Source: DASQHM01 sp035632095
GTDB taxonomy: Bacteria > Pseudomonadota > Alphaproteobacteria > Ferrovibrionales > Ferrovibrionaceae
DNA length: 63,774 nt
Direction: 5' to 3'
Assembly: GCA_035632095.1 (NCBI GenBank)
Contig: DASQHM010000016.1
Span: 1 to 63,774, forward strand
Under the pieces are notes generated by a model. It was not told where the DNA came from. It ran no database searches and saw only the letters and a list, made by a program, of their open reading frames with translations. The position numbers and the translations under genes are program-made. How positions within the stretch are numbered: position 1 is the stretch's first letter; each line of letters opens with the position of its first letter. Positions 32,681-41,901 of the stretch are shown piece after piece.

Positions 32681-33868
32681 TTAGTCGGGCAGGCCAAGCA
32701 CGCGCTTGGCAATCACGTTGAGCTGTACTTCCGAGGTCCCGCCCTCGATGGAATTGGCCTTGGAGCGCAACCATTCGCGGGTCAGGGAGACCTCGTCGTC
32801 GGAAAAGCCGTCGCCCTCCCAGCCCAGCGCCGCGGTGCCCATGGCGGAGAGAAAGATTTCGTATTTCCGCTTATTCTGCTCGGTGCCGTAGTACTTGAAC
32901 ATGGAGGCGGCGGGACCGGGGCCCTGTCCGGCCTTGGCTTCCTCGGCGGAACGGCGAAGCGTCAACCCGAATGCCCGTCCGTCCATCTTGTGCCTGGCGA
33001 TGCGCTCGCGTAAGGCCGCATCGGCGACACGGCCGTCCTTTTCTCCGGCATATTTCTTCGCGTAGCCTTCGAGAGAGCGCTCCACGCTGCCCTGGCGCGA
33101 GCCGATGCCGGAGATCATGGCGCGCTCGTGCTCCAGCAGCCTTTTGGCAATGGTCCAGCCTGTGTTGATCTTGCCGACCAGATTCTGCTTCGGGACCTTC
33201 ACGTTCTCGAAGAACGTCTCGCAGAACGGTGATGAGCCGGAAATCAGCCGGATCGGACTGGTCCGCACGCCTGGCGAGGCCATGTCGATCAGCAGGAACG
33301 AAATGCCCTCGTGCTTCTTGGCATCGGGATCGGTCCGTACCAAGGCGAAGATCCAGTCGGCGAAATTGGCGTAGGAGGTCCAGATCTTCTGGCCGTTGAC
33401 CAGATAATGGTCGCCCCGATCGACGCAGCGGGTCTGCAAGCCCGCCAGGTCCGATCCGGCGCCGGGCTCGCTGTAGCCCTGGCACCAGCGGATCTCGCCC
33501 CGCGCGATCTTCGGGATGTGTTCGCGCTTTTGCTCCTCGCTGCCGAACTCCAGCAGCACCGGCCCGAGCATCCAGATGCCGAACGAGAGCAGCGGCGGCC
33601 GGCAGCCGAGCTTGCGCATTTCCTCGTCGAGCACGCGCGCTTCGGCGCGGCTGAGCCCGCCGCCGCCGTATTGCTTCGGCCAAGTGGGCACGGTCCAGCC
33701 ACGCGAGCCCATGCGGTCGAGCCAGAGCTTTGCATCGGCGTTCTTGTACTTGGCGTTGCGCCCGCCCCAGACGGTCTCGTCCTCGGGCATCGACGTGCGC
33801 ATGGACGGCGGGCAATTGGCCTCGAGCCAGGTCCTGGTCTCGCCACGAAAGGTTTCCAATGCATCCAT
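32681..33868 (-). CDS. Acyl-CoA dehydrogenase (second subunit)
   Basis: This 395-residue acyl-CoA dehydrogenase has FAD-binding SEPGAGSDLAGLQTRCVDRGD, YLVNGQKIWTSYANFADWIFALVRTD, and C-terminal LRSKANSIEGGTSEVQLNVIAKRVLGLPD. It is of the type that pairs with a shorter partner, as at 31524-32663. ATG 33868 follows AAGGAGATCG. It begins 12 bp after the nitronate monooxygenase-like stop, forming a three-gene operon with it and the previous gene. The acyl-CoA substrate is not predictable. Confidence 0.9.
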   Translation of the reverse strand: MDALETFRGETRTWLEANCPPSMRTSMPEDETVWGGRNAKYKNADAKLWLDRMGSRGWTVPTWPKQYGGGGLSRAEARVLDEEMRKLGCRPPLLSFGIWMLGPVLLEFGSEEQKREHIPKIARGEIRWCQGYSEPGAGSDLAGLQTRCVDRGDHYLVNGQKIWTSYANFADWIFALVRTDPDAKKHEGISFLLIDMASPGVRTSPIRLISGSSPFCETFFENVKVPKQNLVGKINTGWTIAKRLLEHERAMISGIGSRQGSVERSLEGYAKKYAGEKDGRVADAALRERIARHKMDGRAFGLTLRRSAEEAKAGQGPGPAASMFKYYGTEQNKRKYEIFLSAMGTAALGWEGDGFSDDEVSLTREWLRSKANSIEGGTSEVQLNVIAKRVLGLPD

Positions 33869-33879
33869 GACGATCTCCT

Positions 33880-34860
33880 TCAAGCGGTTGCGCGCATGTT
33901 TTGGAAGCGCGAGTACATGATTGCCTCGGCTTCGTCGACGATACGTTGGACCAGTTCGGCGCAGGTCGGCACGTCGTGGATCAACCCGACGATCATGCCG
34001 GCCGAGAAAATGCCGTACTCGGTGTCGCCCTCCTCGTATACCTTGCGGCCGCGCGCGCCGGCGACGAGCGGTGCCAGGTCTTCGATGGTGGCGCCGCCCT
34101 TGCGCTCCCTGCCGACGACTTCTTCTGCGATGCTGTTCTTGAAGACGCGCGACGTGTTGCGGAGCGTGCGGAAAATGAGCGAGGTGTCGCGCTCGGTCGC
34201 ATCCACCAGCTTTTGCTTCACGTTCGGATGGATCGGCGCTTCCTTCGTCGCCATGAAGCGCGTGCCCATGTTGATGCCCTCGGCGCCGAGCGCCAGCGCC
34301 GCCACCAGTCCGCGTCCGTCGCCGAAGCCGCCCGACGCCACCATGGGTATCTTCAGCTTGTCGGCGGCGCAGGGGATCAGGATCAAGCCGGGCGTGTCAT
34401 CCTCGCCCGGATGTCCGGCGCACTCGAAACCGTCGATGCTGATGGCGTCGGCGCCGATGCGTTCGGCCGTCAGCGCATGGCGCACGGACGTGCACTTGTG
34501 GATCACCTTGATGCCGGCGTTCTTGAAAATCGGGATGTATTTGGCCGGATTGTTGCCGGCAGTTTCCACGATCTTGATGCCGGAATCGATGATGGCCTGC
34601 ATGTATTCGTCGTATGGGATCGGCCGAAGCGTCGGCAGGATGGTGAGATTGACGCCGAACGGCTTGTCGGTCATCTGGCGCGTGCGCGCGATTTCCTTGC
34701 GTAGATCGTCCGGCGTCGGCTGGGTCAGGCCGGTGATGAAACCGAGCGCGCCGGCGTTGGCGACGGCGGCGACCAGTTCCGCCCGTCCGACCCATTGCAT
34801 GCCGCCCTGAACGATGGGGTGCCGGACCCCGAACATCTCCGTAATGCGCGTTCTAAGCAC
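33880..34860 (-). CDS. Nitronate monooxygenase-family flavoprotein
   Basis: This 326-residue FMN-binding enzyme starts at GTG 34860 after GGGAGGG, with the family N-terminus RTRITEMFGVRHPIVQGGMQW and the FMN site GADAISIDGFECAGHPGEDD and ALALGAEGINMGTRFMAT. Together with the first paralogue at 18312-19274 there are two diverged copies in the window. This one fits the common group encoded with acyl-CoA dehydrogenases, probably an enoate or nitronate oxidase. It is divergent from the alpha/beta hydrolase at 35033. Confidence 0.88.
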   Translation of the reverse strand: MLRTRITEMFGVRHPIVQGGMQWVGRAELVAAVANAGALGFITGLTQPTPDDLRKEIARTRQMTDKPFGVNLTILPTLRPIPYDEYMQAIIDSGIKIVETAGNNPAKYIPIFKNAGIKVIHKCTSVRHALTAERIGADAISIDGFECAGHPGEDDTPGLILIPCAADKLKIPMVASGGFGDGRGLVAALALGAEGINMGTRFMATKEAPIHPNVKQKLVDATERDTSLIFRTLRNTSRVFKNSIAEEVVGRERKGGATIEDLAPLVAGARGRKVYEEGDTEYGIFSAGMIVGLIHDVPTCAELVQRIVDEAEAIMYSRFQNMRATA

Positions 34861-34933
34861 GCCGCCCTCCCGTCCTGTGTTTGCGGCCACCTGTCCGCCG
34901 CCGCCCCGCATCCCTCAAGTTTTCGCACGCGTT

Positions 34934-34999
34934 GTCAAGTCCCGGAGCCGCAACCTCGGGTTTGCTTCGCCGACGCGCCTCGCGCGCGGCGGACTTGAC
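34934..34999. promoter_or_regulatory. Divergent promoter region with a long-range inverted repeat
   Basis: GTCAAGTCC (34934-34942) and GGACTTGAC (34991-34999) are exact inverted copies 48 bp apart. Each contains TTGAC reading outward, that is TTGACA toward the minus-strand gene and TTGACG toward the plus-strand gene, so both could serve as -35 boxes of divergent promoters. The 172-bp region between the flavoprotein start at 34860 and the hydrolase start at 35033 carries no other gene. No good -10 is evident. Confidence 0.35.
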
Positions 35000-35032
35000 G
35001 CTGCACGGCTCGTCTGAAACCTTTGCGGCGGC

Positions 35033-35926
35033 ATGAGTTTGGTCGAGACATACGATCCGCTTACCTCCGGCGATGGGCCGGCCGCCGCGATCCGGCGCAT
35101 CGAGCGCATGGCGCGCATGGTCGGCACGCCGTGCGGCCGCGGCGAGATGGTCTGGCGGCTGTGGGGCGAGGGCCCGCCGCTGCTTTTGCTGCACGGCGGT
35201 TACGGCTCGTGGGTCCACTGGATCCGAAACGTATTGCCGTTGGCGCGGCGCTTCACGGTCATCGCGCCGGACATGCCGGGCCTCGGCGATTCCGCGACGC
35301 CGCCGCTGCCCTACACGGAATCGAGCCTCGGTGGCATCATCGCCGAAGGATTGGAGCGCGTGCTGCCTTCGCCCGCTCGCTTTCACCTCTGCGGCTTTTC
35401 CTTCGGCTGCCTGCTCGGCGGCTATGTGGCGCAACGCCATCGCGGCCGGCTCGCATCCATGACCATCGTCGGTTCGGCGGGTCTCGGCCTGCGCCGGAAA
35501 GGGGGCTCTTCGCCGCTGGATCGCGCCGAGCCCGGCATGGACGGCACATCCGTCGCCGAACTGCAACGGCGCAACCTCGGCATCCTGATGTTCTACGACA
35601 AGACGAAGATCGACGCGCTTTCGCTGCACATGCAGATCGAGAACACGCGGCGCGCCCGCGTGAAGAGCCGCCGGCTTTCCCAGTCGGACGGCCTTGCGCG
35701 CATTCTCCCCGAGCTCAAGCGTCCGCTCGCCGGCATCTGGGGCGAGCACGACATCACCGCGGCGCCGTTCTTGGACGAACGCAAGGCCATGCTCCACGCC
35801 GCCGATCCGCAGGCGCCGTTCCACGTCATGCCTGGCATCGGCCATTGGGCGCAATACGAGGGCGCCGACGATTTCAACCGGCTACTGCCCGCGGTGATCG
35901 CGGCGGCGGACGCGCGCCAAGCCTAG
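35033..35926 (+). CDS. Alpha/beta hydrolase
   Basis: This 297-residue alpha/beta hydrolase has LLLLHGGYGSWVHW at the oxyanion loop, nucleophile elbow GFSFG (Phe replacing the more usual residue after Ser), late acid in GIWGEHDITA and catalytic His in MPGIGHWAQYE. No signal peptide. It is monocistronic, with its stop overlapping the opposing hydrolase stop by 4 bp (CTAG). It is the sole plus-strand gene between two minus-strand operons. Substrate unknown. Confidence 0.87.
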   Translation: MSLVETYDPLTSGDGPAAAIRRIERMARMVGTPCGRGEMVWRLWGEGPPLLLLHGGYGSWVHWIRNVLPLARRFTVIAPDMPGLGDSATPPLPYTESSLGGIIAEGLERVLPSPARFHLCGFSFGCLLGGYVAQRHRGRLASMTIVGSAGLGLRRKGGSSPLDRAEPGMDGTSVAELQRRNLGILMFYDKTKIDALSLHMQIENTRRARVKSRRLSQSDGLARILPELKRPLAGIWGEHDITAAPFLDERKAMLHAADPQAPFHVMPGIGHWAQYEGADDFNRLLPAVIAAADARQA

Positions 35927-36705
35927 CCGAGTTTCGCCAGCGCCTTCAGCACCGCGTCCGGCTGTTCGTGGCCGACCAGATGTCCCGCTTTCGGCACGAT
36001 GACGAGTTCCGATCCTTTGATCTGGCGTTTGAACGCCTCGCCGTAATCCTTGGGGATCAGCCGGTCGTTGTCGCCCCAGATGACCAGCGTCCTGGCGCGT
36101 ACGCGGTAAAGGCGGTCGGCGAGGCCGCGATCGGGGATTGGGAACAGCAGCTTTCCCGCCATGCCGAGTCGCTTGGCGTTCATGATCATGAAGTCGTTCA
36201 GGAACTCCATGTCGTCGAAATTCTGCCCGGCGGTCATCAGCTTGGTGCCGAATTCGACGTCGTGAAACAGCAGCGCCGGCAGCTCGAACGGCAGCTTGGC
36301 GAAAATATCCGGCAGCGGCAGCTTGTCGATCCACAATCCGGCCGGCGCGATCAAGGCAAGCCGGTCGATCTGCCTCGGCGCCACCGCCGCCATCTCGGCC
36401 GCGATCATGCCGCCCATGGAGTGACCGACCACGATGGGCTTTTCCAGGCCGAGCGCGTCCATGACGTCGTAGCTGTGCAAGGTGACGTCAAGCATGTCGC
36501 GCAAACGGTCCGCGCCCTCGGAATCCTCGTAGCCCGGCAACAGCGGGGCGTAGACGCGGTATTTCGACATCAGCGCCTTGAGGAACGGATCGTCTTTCAG
36601 AAATCCGCCGGCGCCGTGCAGAAAAAGCATGGTCTGGCCGTTGCCGCCGGAGTAGACGCGAATCTTCGCGCGGCCCTCGGCGACGTCGATCAACTTGGAG
36701 TCCAT
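35923..36705 (-). CDS. Alpha/beta hydrolase, end of the luciferase-like/ABC operon
   Basis: This 260-residue alpha/beta hydrolase has MLFLHGAGGFLKDD, nucleophile elbow GHSMGGM, acid region VIWGDNDRLIPKD and catalytic His in VPKAGHLVGHEQP. Its ATG 36705 overlaps the upstream luciferase-like gene stop by one base (TGATG), so the two are translationally coupled. Placement after a monooxygenase suggests that it hydrolyses the oxygenated product, for example a lactone, ester or ring-cleavage product. Confidence 0.88.
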   Translation of the reverse strand: MDSKLIDVAEGRAKIRVYSGGNGQTMLFLHGAGGFLKDDPFLKALMSKYRVYAPLLPGYEDSEGADRLRDMLDVTLHSYDVMDALGLEKPIVVGHSMGGMIAAEMAAVAPRQIDRLALIAPAGLWIDKLPLPDIFAKLPFELPALLFHDVEFGTKLMTAGQNFDDMEFLNDFMIMNAKRLGMAGKLLFPIPDRGLADRLYRVRARTLVIWGDNDRLIPKDYGEAFKRQIKGSELVIVPKAGHLVGHEQPDAVLKALAKLG

Positions 36706-37952
36706 CACGCGACCTCCGCCGGCATCTTGCTCTTTCGCGCCGAGGCCTGCTTGCTCATCGGATGAATCCAGAAGCGGTCGTCCTCGGCGAAATCGGGCCA
36801 CATGTCGCGGAGATGGGGCATGACCTGCTCGGCAAACAGTTTGGTCGAATGGCGCGTCTTTTCGTCGGGCATGTTGCCGACGTGCATGAGGCAGAAGATG
36901 TTGCCGACGCGCAGCCCCTTGATCAGGTCCTTCATGCGGTCGCGCACGGTCGCCGGACTGCCGGCGATGACATGGCCGCCCTCGACCAGATCCTTCCATG
37001 TCAGGGTCGCCAGGTTCTCGAGGCTGGCGCGGGTCAATTGCGACAGCACCTGCGCCTGCAGGGTCTTGATGGTTCGATAGCCCGGCGCGTCGGCGAAGCC
37101 CGGGAACACGTGCAGGCAGCGGTTATAGAAGTAATTCACATGTTCGGCGTAGAGTCGTTCGGCTTCCTGGTCGGTTTCGCCGACGCAGATTGTCTGGGCG
37201 AAGCCGGCGCGATAGGGCGATTGGTCCACATTCGCCTTCGACACCCGCTCCCAATAGCCGTCCATCAGCTTCTTGGCGCGCAGGTAGCCGGTGAAGCTGA
37301 GGTACGAATAGGTATAGGTGTTCTCGATGCAGAAATCGTAGGTCTCCACCGAACCGCCGCCCGGAATGAAGATCGGCGGATGCGGCTTCTGGATCGGCTT
37401 CGGCCAGCAATTGACATAGCGCAGCTTGGTGTAGCGGCCGTTGAAGGCGAAAGGCTCGTCTTCCGCCCAGGCCCGCATGATGAGTTCGTGCGCTTCCGCA
37501 TATTTCTCGCGGGTCAGCGCCGGCACCGTGCCGTAGACATAGTTCGTGTCCATGGATGTGCCGACCGGGAACCCAGCCACCAGTCGCCCGCCCGACAGCA
37601 CGTCGAGCATGGCGAATTCCTCCGCGACGCGGACCGGCGGATTGTAGAGCGCGATCGAGTTGCCGAGCACCACGAGCGCGGCCTTCTTCGTCCGCCGCGA
37701 CAGCGTCGCCGCCATGATGTTGGGCGAGGGCATGAGACCGTAGGCGTTGGCGTGGTGCTCGTTCACGCCGATGCCGTCATAGCCGAGCGTCTCGGCGTAT
37801 TCGAGCTGGTCGAGGTAGGTGTTGTAGACGTCGTGGCCGCGCACGGGATCGTAAAGCGAGCTCGGCAGATCGACCCACACCGAATGGTGCTTCTCGCGGA
37901 AGTCGTCGGGGAGATACGGCCACGGCATCAGATTGAACCAGGTGAATTTCAC
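36705..37952 (-). CDS. LLM class flavin-dependent monooxygenase (luciferase-like)
   Basis: This 415-residue TIM-barrel member of the bacterial luciferase family has LEYAETLGYDGIGVNEHHANAYG split around the FMN site, SIALYNPPVRVAEEFAMLDVLSGGRLVAGFPVG and the later FIPGGGSVETYDFC. Such enzymes use reduced flavin and oxygen to cleave or oxygenate C-S, C-N or ring bonds. Translation starts at GTG 37952 after AGGAGGAGACG. It follows the ABC binding-protein gene by 40 bp and is coupled to the hydrolase. Reduced flavin must come from a reductase not encoded in this operon. Confidence 0.9.
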   Translation of the reverse strand: MKFTWFNLMPWPYLPDDFREKHHSVWVDLPSSLYDPVRGHDVYNTYLDQLEYAETLGYDGIGVNEHHANAYGLMPSPNIMAATLSRRTKKAALVVLGNSIALYNPPVRVAEEFAMLDVLSGGRLVAGFPVGTSMDTNYVYGTVPALTREKYAEAHELIMRAWAEDEPFAFNGRYTKLRYVNCWPKPIQKPHPPIFIPGGGSVETYDFCIENTYTYSYLSFTGYLRAKKLMDGYWERVSKANVDQSPYRAGFAQTICVGETDQEAERLYAEHVNYFYNRCLHVFPGFADAPGYRTIKTLQAQVLSQLTRASLENLATLTWKDLVEGGHVIAGSPATVRDRMKDLIKGLRVGNIFCLMHVGNMPDEKTRHSTKLFAEQVMPHLRDMWPDFAEDDRFWIHPMSKQASARKSKMPAEVA

Positions 37953-37992
37953 GGTCGTCTCCTCCTTGTGCTTTTCACTTTCCGCTCCGGCG

Positions 37993-39045
37993 CTATTTCC
38001 AGGCCTTGGCCTGCGCCTCGACGGCAGGGGCGTCGAAAGCGTTGATTTCGGCGATCAGGTCGTTGGTCACCAGGTCCTGCGCATCGACCTTCTGCTTGAT
38101 CACGTCCCATTTGAGCATGAAATCGACGTAGGCGGCATAGTCGGAAATCGAGTTCTCGCCCCAGGCGCGCCCGGCCTTGCGGCCCGCGTCCCAGCTCACG
38201 GCGCGCGCCAAAAGAGTTTTGACGTCGTCGGCGATCGCTGTCGGCTCGTCCTTGCCGGTGGGCTTGGTCTGCGGATAGACCTCATACAGTATGCGCACGG
38301 CGGCTTCGGGATTGGTCATGGCGAAAATCGTTCCCATCGCATACCCGCGCGCCAATGCAACCGCTTCTTTGCGATGCGACCTCAACGTCTCCTCGAGCGC
38401 GAGAAACCCGTTTGACGGATAGCGGCTGATCTCCTTGTTCTCCAGCCGCCGCAACTTCATTCCGGCGTTCTCCACCAGCGTGTACTGCGTGTCGAACTGG
38501 CTGAGCGCATCCACGTCCTTGGAGCGGAGCAGGGCGGCCGTCTGCGCCCCTTCGCCGGCGACCACGATCTGCATGTCCTTGTCCGGATTCAAGCCGTTGG
38601 TGGCGGCGATGGCGCGCGCGATGAGCACGCCGGCGGACGACATGGACGTGACGCCGATGTTCTTGCCGCGGAGGTCCGCTTCGGTCTTGATCGGGCTGTC
38701 GGCAGGCACGGCGATGCCGTAGATGTTGCCCTGATAGGCCGTGTAGTACACCTTGGCCTTCACGCCCTGCGGCCGCACGATGGCGAGCGGCTCGATCGAG
38801 GGCAGCGAATAGTCGATGGCGCCCGTCGCCACCAGCTTCACGCAATCGGTCGAGCCCGGCAGTGGCGCCAGATCAACCTTGATGCCGTCCTTGGCGAACC
38901 ATCCGAGCTTTGTCGCAATGGCGAAGGGTGTGGCCGCGGAGCTGACGGTGCGCGCGCACCAGCCAACCTTGAGCGTGGTTTCGCCGTATGCCGCTCCCGC
39001 GTGCAGCAATAGCAGCGCGACGGCGATTTGAGCAAAGCGTGTCAT
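37993..39045 (-). CDS. ABC importer substrate-binding protein, NitT/TauT type
   Basis: This 350-residue exported binding protein has a signal peptide FAQIAVALLLLHAGAAYG followed by ETTLKVGWCARTVSSAATPFAIATK and IDYSLPSIEPLAIVRPQG. The DLRGKNIGVTSMSSAGVLIARA segment is typical of sulfonate/nitrate/aromatic receptors. Start 39045 overlaps the permease stop by 4 bp. It determines the substrate of the operon, which would then be attacked by the luciferase-like enzyme and hydrolases. Related receptors bind sulfonates, thiamine precursors or aromatic acids. Confidence 0.9.
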   Translation of the reverse strand: MTRFAQIAVALLLLHAGAAYGETTLKVGWCARTVSSAATPFAIATKLGWFAKDGIKVDLAPLPGSTDCVKLVATGAIDYSLPSIEPLAIVRPQGVKAKVYYTAYQGNIYGIAVPADSPIKTEADLRGKNIGVTSMSSAGVLIARAIAATNGLNPDKDMQIVVAGEGAQTAALLRSKDVDALSQFDTQYTLVENAGMKLRRLENKEISRYPSNGFLALEETLRSHRKEAVALARGYAMGTIFAMTNPEAAVRILYEVYPQTKPTGKDEPTAIADDVKTLLARAVSWDAGRKAGRAWGENSISDYAAYVDFMLKWDVIKQKVDAQDLVTNDLIAEINAFDAPAVEAQAKAWK

Positions 39046-39842
39046 GCGGCATCCCCTTTGGCTTGCGCAGGCTCGAGCCCGCCCCGTTCTGCCGGCGACC
39101 AGAACAGGATGCGCCGGCGCAAAATGGCGATTGCACGGTTCAAGACCAGGCCCAGGAACGAGAGCACCAGCAGCACGGAAAACTGTCCGGCGACATCGAA
39201 GGTGAAGTTCATGCTCTGGATCAGCATGCCGAGACCCGATTGAGCGCCGACGAATTCGGCGACGATGGCGCCGATCAGCGACAGCACGATGGCGACTTCG
39301 AGGCCGGCCATGATGAAGGGAAGGGCGCCGGGCAGGCGCAGCATCCAGAAAATCTGCCGTTCGGACGCCGCCAGCGAGCGCATCAGATTGACGCGGTCTT
39401 CGTCCGCCGACTTCAGTCCGACAATGGTGTTCACCATCAACGGAAAGAACGCGACCGTCGCCGCACTCACCACTTTCGAGGACAGGCCGATGCCGAACCA
39501 GATGATCATCAGCGGCGCCAGGGCGACCTTCGGCATGGATTGAAACATGACGATGTAGGGGTAGAGGAAATACTCGACCTTTCGATTGAGCGCCACGAAG
39601 ACGCCGAACGCGAAGGCGATGACGCAGGCGAGCAGGAAGCCGAGGAAGGTCGAGGCAAGCGTGGCGTAGAGATTGCTCAGGTAGAGGCCGTTGGCGAATC
39701 CGCGGTAAAGCGCCATGGTCACGTTGGACGGCGGCGGCAGGATGAAGGCCGGGACGTTCAACCCGCGCGCCAAACCCTCCCAAGCGGCGAACGTGCCGAT
39801 CAGGATTGCAATGCTGATCGCGATGTTCCGGGGCGTATTCAT
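39042..39842 (-). CDS. ABC importer permease, NitT/TauT type
   Basis: This 266-residue permease has about six membrane segments, including ISIAILIGTFAAWEGLARG, FLGFLLACVIAFAFGVFVAL and VVSAATVAFFPLMVNTIVGL. The EAA-like loop DRVNLMRSLAASERQIFWMLRLPGALP contacts the ATPase. It overlaps the ATPase stop and the binding-protein start by 4 bp each, so the order ATPase, permease, receptor is translationally linked. Confidence 0.92.
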   Translation of the reverse strand: MNTPRNIAISIAILIGTFAAWEGLARGLNVPAFILPPPSNVTMALYRGFANGLYLSNLYATLASTFLGFLLACVIAFAFGVFVALNRKVEYFLYPYIVMFQSMPKVALAPLMIIWFGIGLSSKVVSAATVAFFPLMVNTIVGLKSADEDRVNLMRSLAASERQIFWMLRLPGALPFIMAGLEVAIVLSLIGAIVAEFVGAQSGLGMLIQSMNFTFDVAGQFSVLLVLSFLGLVLNRAIAILRRRILFWSPAERGGLEPAQAKGDAA

Positions 39843-40618
39843 CCGTCCGCCGCTCCCTTGACATTGAAGATTTCTCGGATGCCGCCGACATAGACGCCGA
39901 ATTCCGGCGTGGTCATGACGCCAAGCGAGCGCGGACGCGGCAGGTCGACGCGCACGATGCGCTCGACCCGGCCCGGACGGGGCGTCATCACCACGACCCG
40001 ATCGGCGAGGAACACGGCCTCCGGGATGGAATGGGTGATGAAGAGCACCGTCTTTCGCCGTTCCATCCAGATGCGCTGCAGCTCCAGGTTCATGGTCTCG
40101 CGCGTCATGGCGTCGAGCGCCCCGAAGGGTTCGTCCATGAGCAGCATGGCGGGGTCGTGGATGAGAGCGCGCACGATGGCGACCCGCTGCTGCATGCCGC
40201 CGGACAGCTCCCAGGGGTAGCGGCGCTCGAATCCTTCCAAACCGACCAGTTTGAGCAGTTCGAGGGCCAATTTCGTGCTCCGTTCGCGGTCGAGCCGCTG
40301 CACGTCGGCCGGCAGCAGCACGTTGTCGAGCACGCTCCGCCATGGAAACAGCACCGGCGACTGGAACACCACGCCTATATCGCGCCGGGGCCCCGCGATC
40401 GCCGTGCCGCGCAGCATCGCCTTGCCGCCGCTGCTCGGCATGAGGCCCGCGAGGATCTTCAGCAACGTCGTCTTGCCGCAGCCGGACGGCCCGAGCACGG
40501 CCACGAATTCTCCCTCTCGTACGGAGAAGTCGATGCCTTGCAATGCAACCACCTCGCCGGTGGCGGTGACGTAGCGCTTGTCGAGATGGCGAACGGCGAT
40601 GGCCTCGGCCGCCGGCAT
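39839..40618 (-). CDS. ABC importer ATPase, NitT/TauT type
   Basis: This 259-residue ATPase has Walker A GPSGCGKT at residues 43-50, signature LSGGMQQRVAIVRAL, Walker B MLLMDEPFGALD and switch His in ITHSIPEAVFLADRV. It is close to SsuB/TauB-type enzymes. It starts 35 bp after the amidohydrolase stop and overlaps the permease gene by 4 bp. One importer is formed with 39042-39842 and 37993-39045. Confidence 0.92.
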   Translation of the reverse strand: MPAAEAIAVRHLDKRYVTATGEVVALQGIDFSVREGEFVAVLGPSGCGKTTLLKILAGLMPSSGGKAMLRGTAIAGPRRDIGVVFQSPVLFPWRSVLDNVLLPADVQRLDRERSTKLALELLKLVGLEGFERRYPWELSGGMQQRVAIVRALIHDPAMLLMDEPFGALDAMTRETMNLELQRIWMERRKTVLFITHSIPEAVFLADRVVVMTPRPGRVERIVRVDLPRPRSLGVMTTPEFGVYVGGIREIFNVKGAADG

Positions 40619-40653
40619 GTGTACCGCTCGATCGCGAGCTCTCGCCGCGGCTC

Positions 40654-41775
40654 TCAGTGCGCTTCCAGCCCGTATAGCTCGGCCACGTTGTCGCGCAGCA
40701 CCCACCGGCGCTCCTGCTCGCTCAAGTCCTTGGCGTGCTCGGCGAGGATCTCCTGCGACCATGGCCAGGTGCTGTCGCTGTGGGGAAAGTCGTTGGCCCA
40801 CATCAGGCGGCGCACGTTGCACAGGTCGCGGACCTTGAACGCAACCCAGTCGTCCTGGAACGTGAGATAGATGTTCTCGCGGAAGTACTCGCTCGGCGCT
40901 TTGGCCAATTCCTTGCCCTTCATCCAGTGGCGGTGGCGGTTGTAGGCATGGTCCATGCGATACATGAAGTGCGGGGCCCAGCCGGCGTCGGCCTCCACGC
41001 ACACGACCTTCAGCTTCGGATGGCGTTCGAACACGCCGCCGAACACGAACGTGCCGAGAATGTCCTGGCAGCCGCGGATGATCGACATGAAGCCGTTGAT
41101 GCGCGGTCCGCGCGGCGTGCCCCTGTCGTTGCGGGACGTGAGGATATGGAACGACAGCGGCAGCTTGAGGTCGACCGCCGCTTCCCATAGCGGGTCGTAA
41201 GCCGGGTGATCGTAGTCCTCGACCTTCGGGTTGCCGGGCATCATCACGCCCTTGAAGCCCATGGCCTTGATGCGGCGGAAGTCCTCGATCCCTTCCTCGA
41301 CCGAACGGAGCGCCGTCTGGCCCAGACCGTAGACCCGGTCCGGGGCGTCCTGGCAAAAGTTCTGCAGCCAGCGGTTATAGGCCTGGAAGCACGCATGCTT
41401 GTAGTCGAAGTCGGGATGGTTGCAGAGCATCATGCCGACGGAGGGATAGATCATTTCGGCGGCGATGCCGTCGCGCTCCTGATCGGCGATGCGCGCCTTG
41501 GCGTCCCAGCCGCCGCGATGCCATTCCTCCCAGCGCGCCCCGCCGTAGGTCAGGGAGTTCGCCGGTTTGCCGGCCGCCGCGATCAGCCCCATGGCGACCG
41601 GCGTGTCCAGGCCCTCGATCACGAAGATGTCGCCGAGCTTCTCGTCGCGCACCAGCTTGGGCGCGCGGTCGCGGAAGCCGGGCTCGATGTAGTCGATATA
41701 GCAGCCGGGCGGTTCGGTGATGTGCGAATCCGCCGAAATCGGACGAATCGCTGCGGCGGCGGTGGACCCTGGCAT
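40654..41775 (-). CDS. Amidohydrolase family 2 protein (ACMSD-like)
   Basis: This 373-residue metal-dependent hydrolase or decarboxylase of the amidohydrolase 2 family starts PISADSHITEPPG, where the Asp and His belong to the metal site, then FHILTSRNDRG and VVCVEADAGWAPHFMYRMDHAYNR. The C-terminal LMWANDFPHSDSTWPWSQEI holds the metal-binding Asp and His. Relatives decarboxylate aromatic or muconate semialdehyde acids. ATG 41775 follows GAGGGAGAAG. It is the first gene of the operon that runs through the ABC importer to the luciferase-like enzyme and hydrolase, and it is divergent from a TauD dioxygenase. Confidence 0.9.
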   Translation of the reverse strand: MPGSTAAAAIRPISADSHITEPPGCYIDYIEPGFRDRAPKLVRDEKLGDIFVIEGLDTPVAMGLIAAAGKPANSLTYGGARWEEWHRGGWDAKARIADQERDGIAAEMIYPSVGMMLCNHPDFDYKHACFQAYNRWLQNFCQDAPDRVYGLGQTALRSVEEGIEDFRRIKAMGFKGVMMPGNPKVEDYDHPAYDPLWEAAVDLKLPLSFHILTSRNDRGTPRGPRINGFMSIIRGCQDILGTFVFGGVFERHPKLKVVCVEADAGWAPHFMYRMDHAYNRHRHWMKGKELAKAPSEYFRENIYLTFQDDWVAFKVRDLCNVRRLMWANDFPHSDSTWPWSQEILAEHAKDLSEQERRWVLRDNVAELYGLEAH

Positions 41776-41841
41776 GGCGCGCTTCTCCCTCAATTCCTCG
41801 GCAATGATGCGTCATCCCGCGGCGCTTGTCGCGGGCTTCCA

Positions 41842-41870
41842 TTGACCCACCCCTGCGGGTTTTCTAACGT
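41842..41870 (+). promoter_or_regulatory. Candidate promoter of the TauD gene
   Basis: TTGACC (41842-41847) and TAACGT (41865-41870) are separated by 17 bp, a fair sigma-70 pair, and lie about 32 bp before ATG 41902. Transcription would begin near 41877. An AAAGG ribosome site (41890-41894) follows. The GC-rich inverted sequence CCCGCG / CGCGGG upstream (about 41817-41835) may be part of a regulator site for this gene and the divergent amidohydrolase operon. Confidence 0.4.
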
Positions 41871-41901
41871 ATTGGAATTCAACGCTCAGAAAGGCCCCCC
41901 G

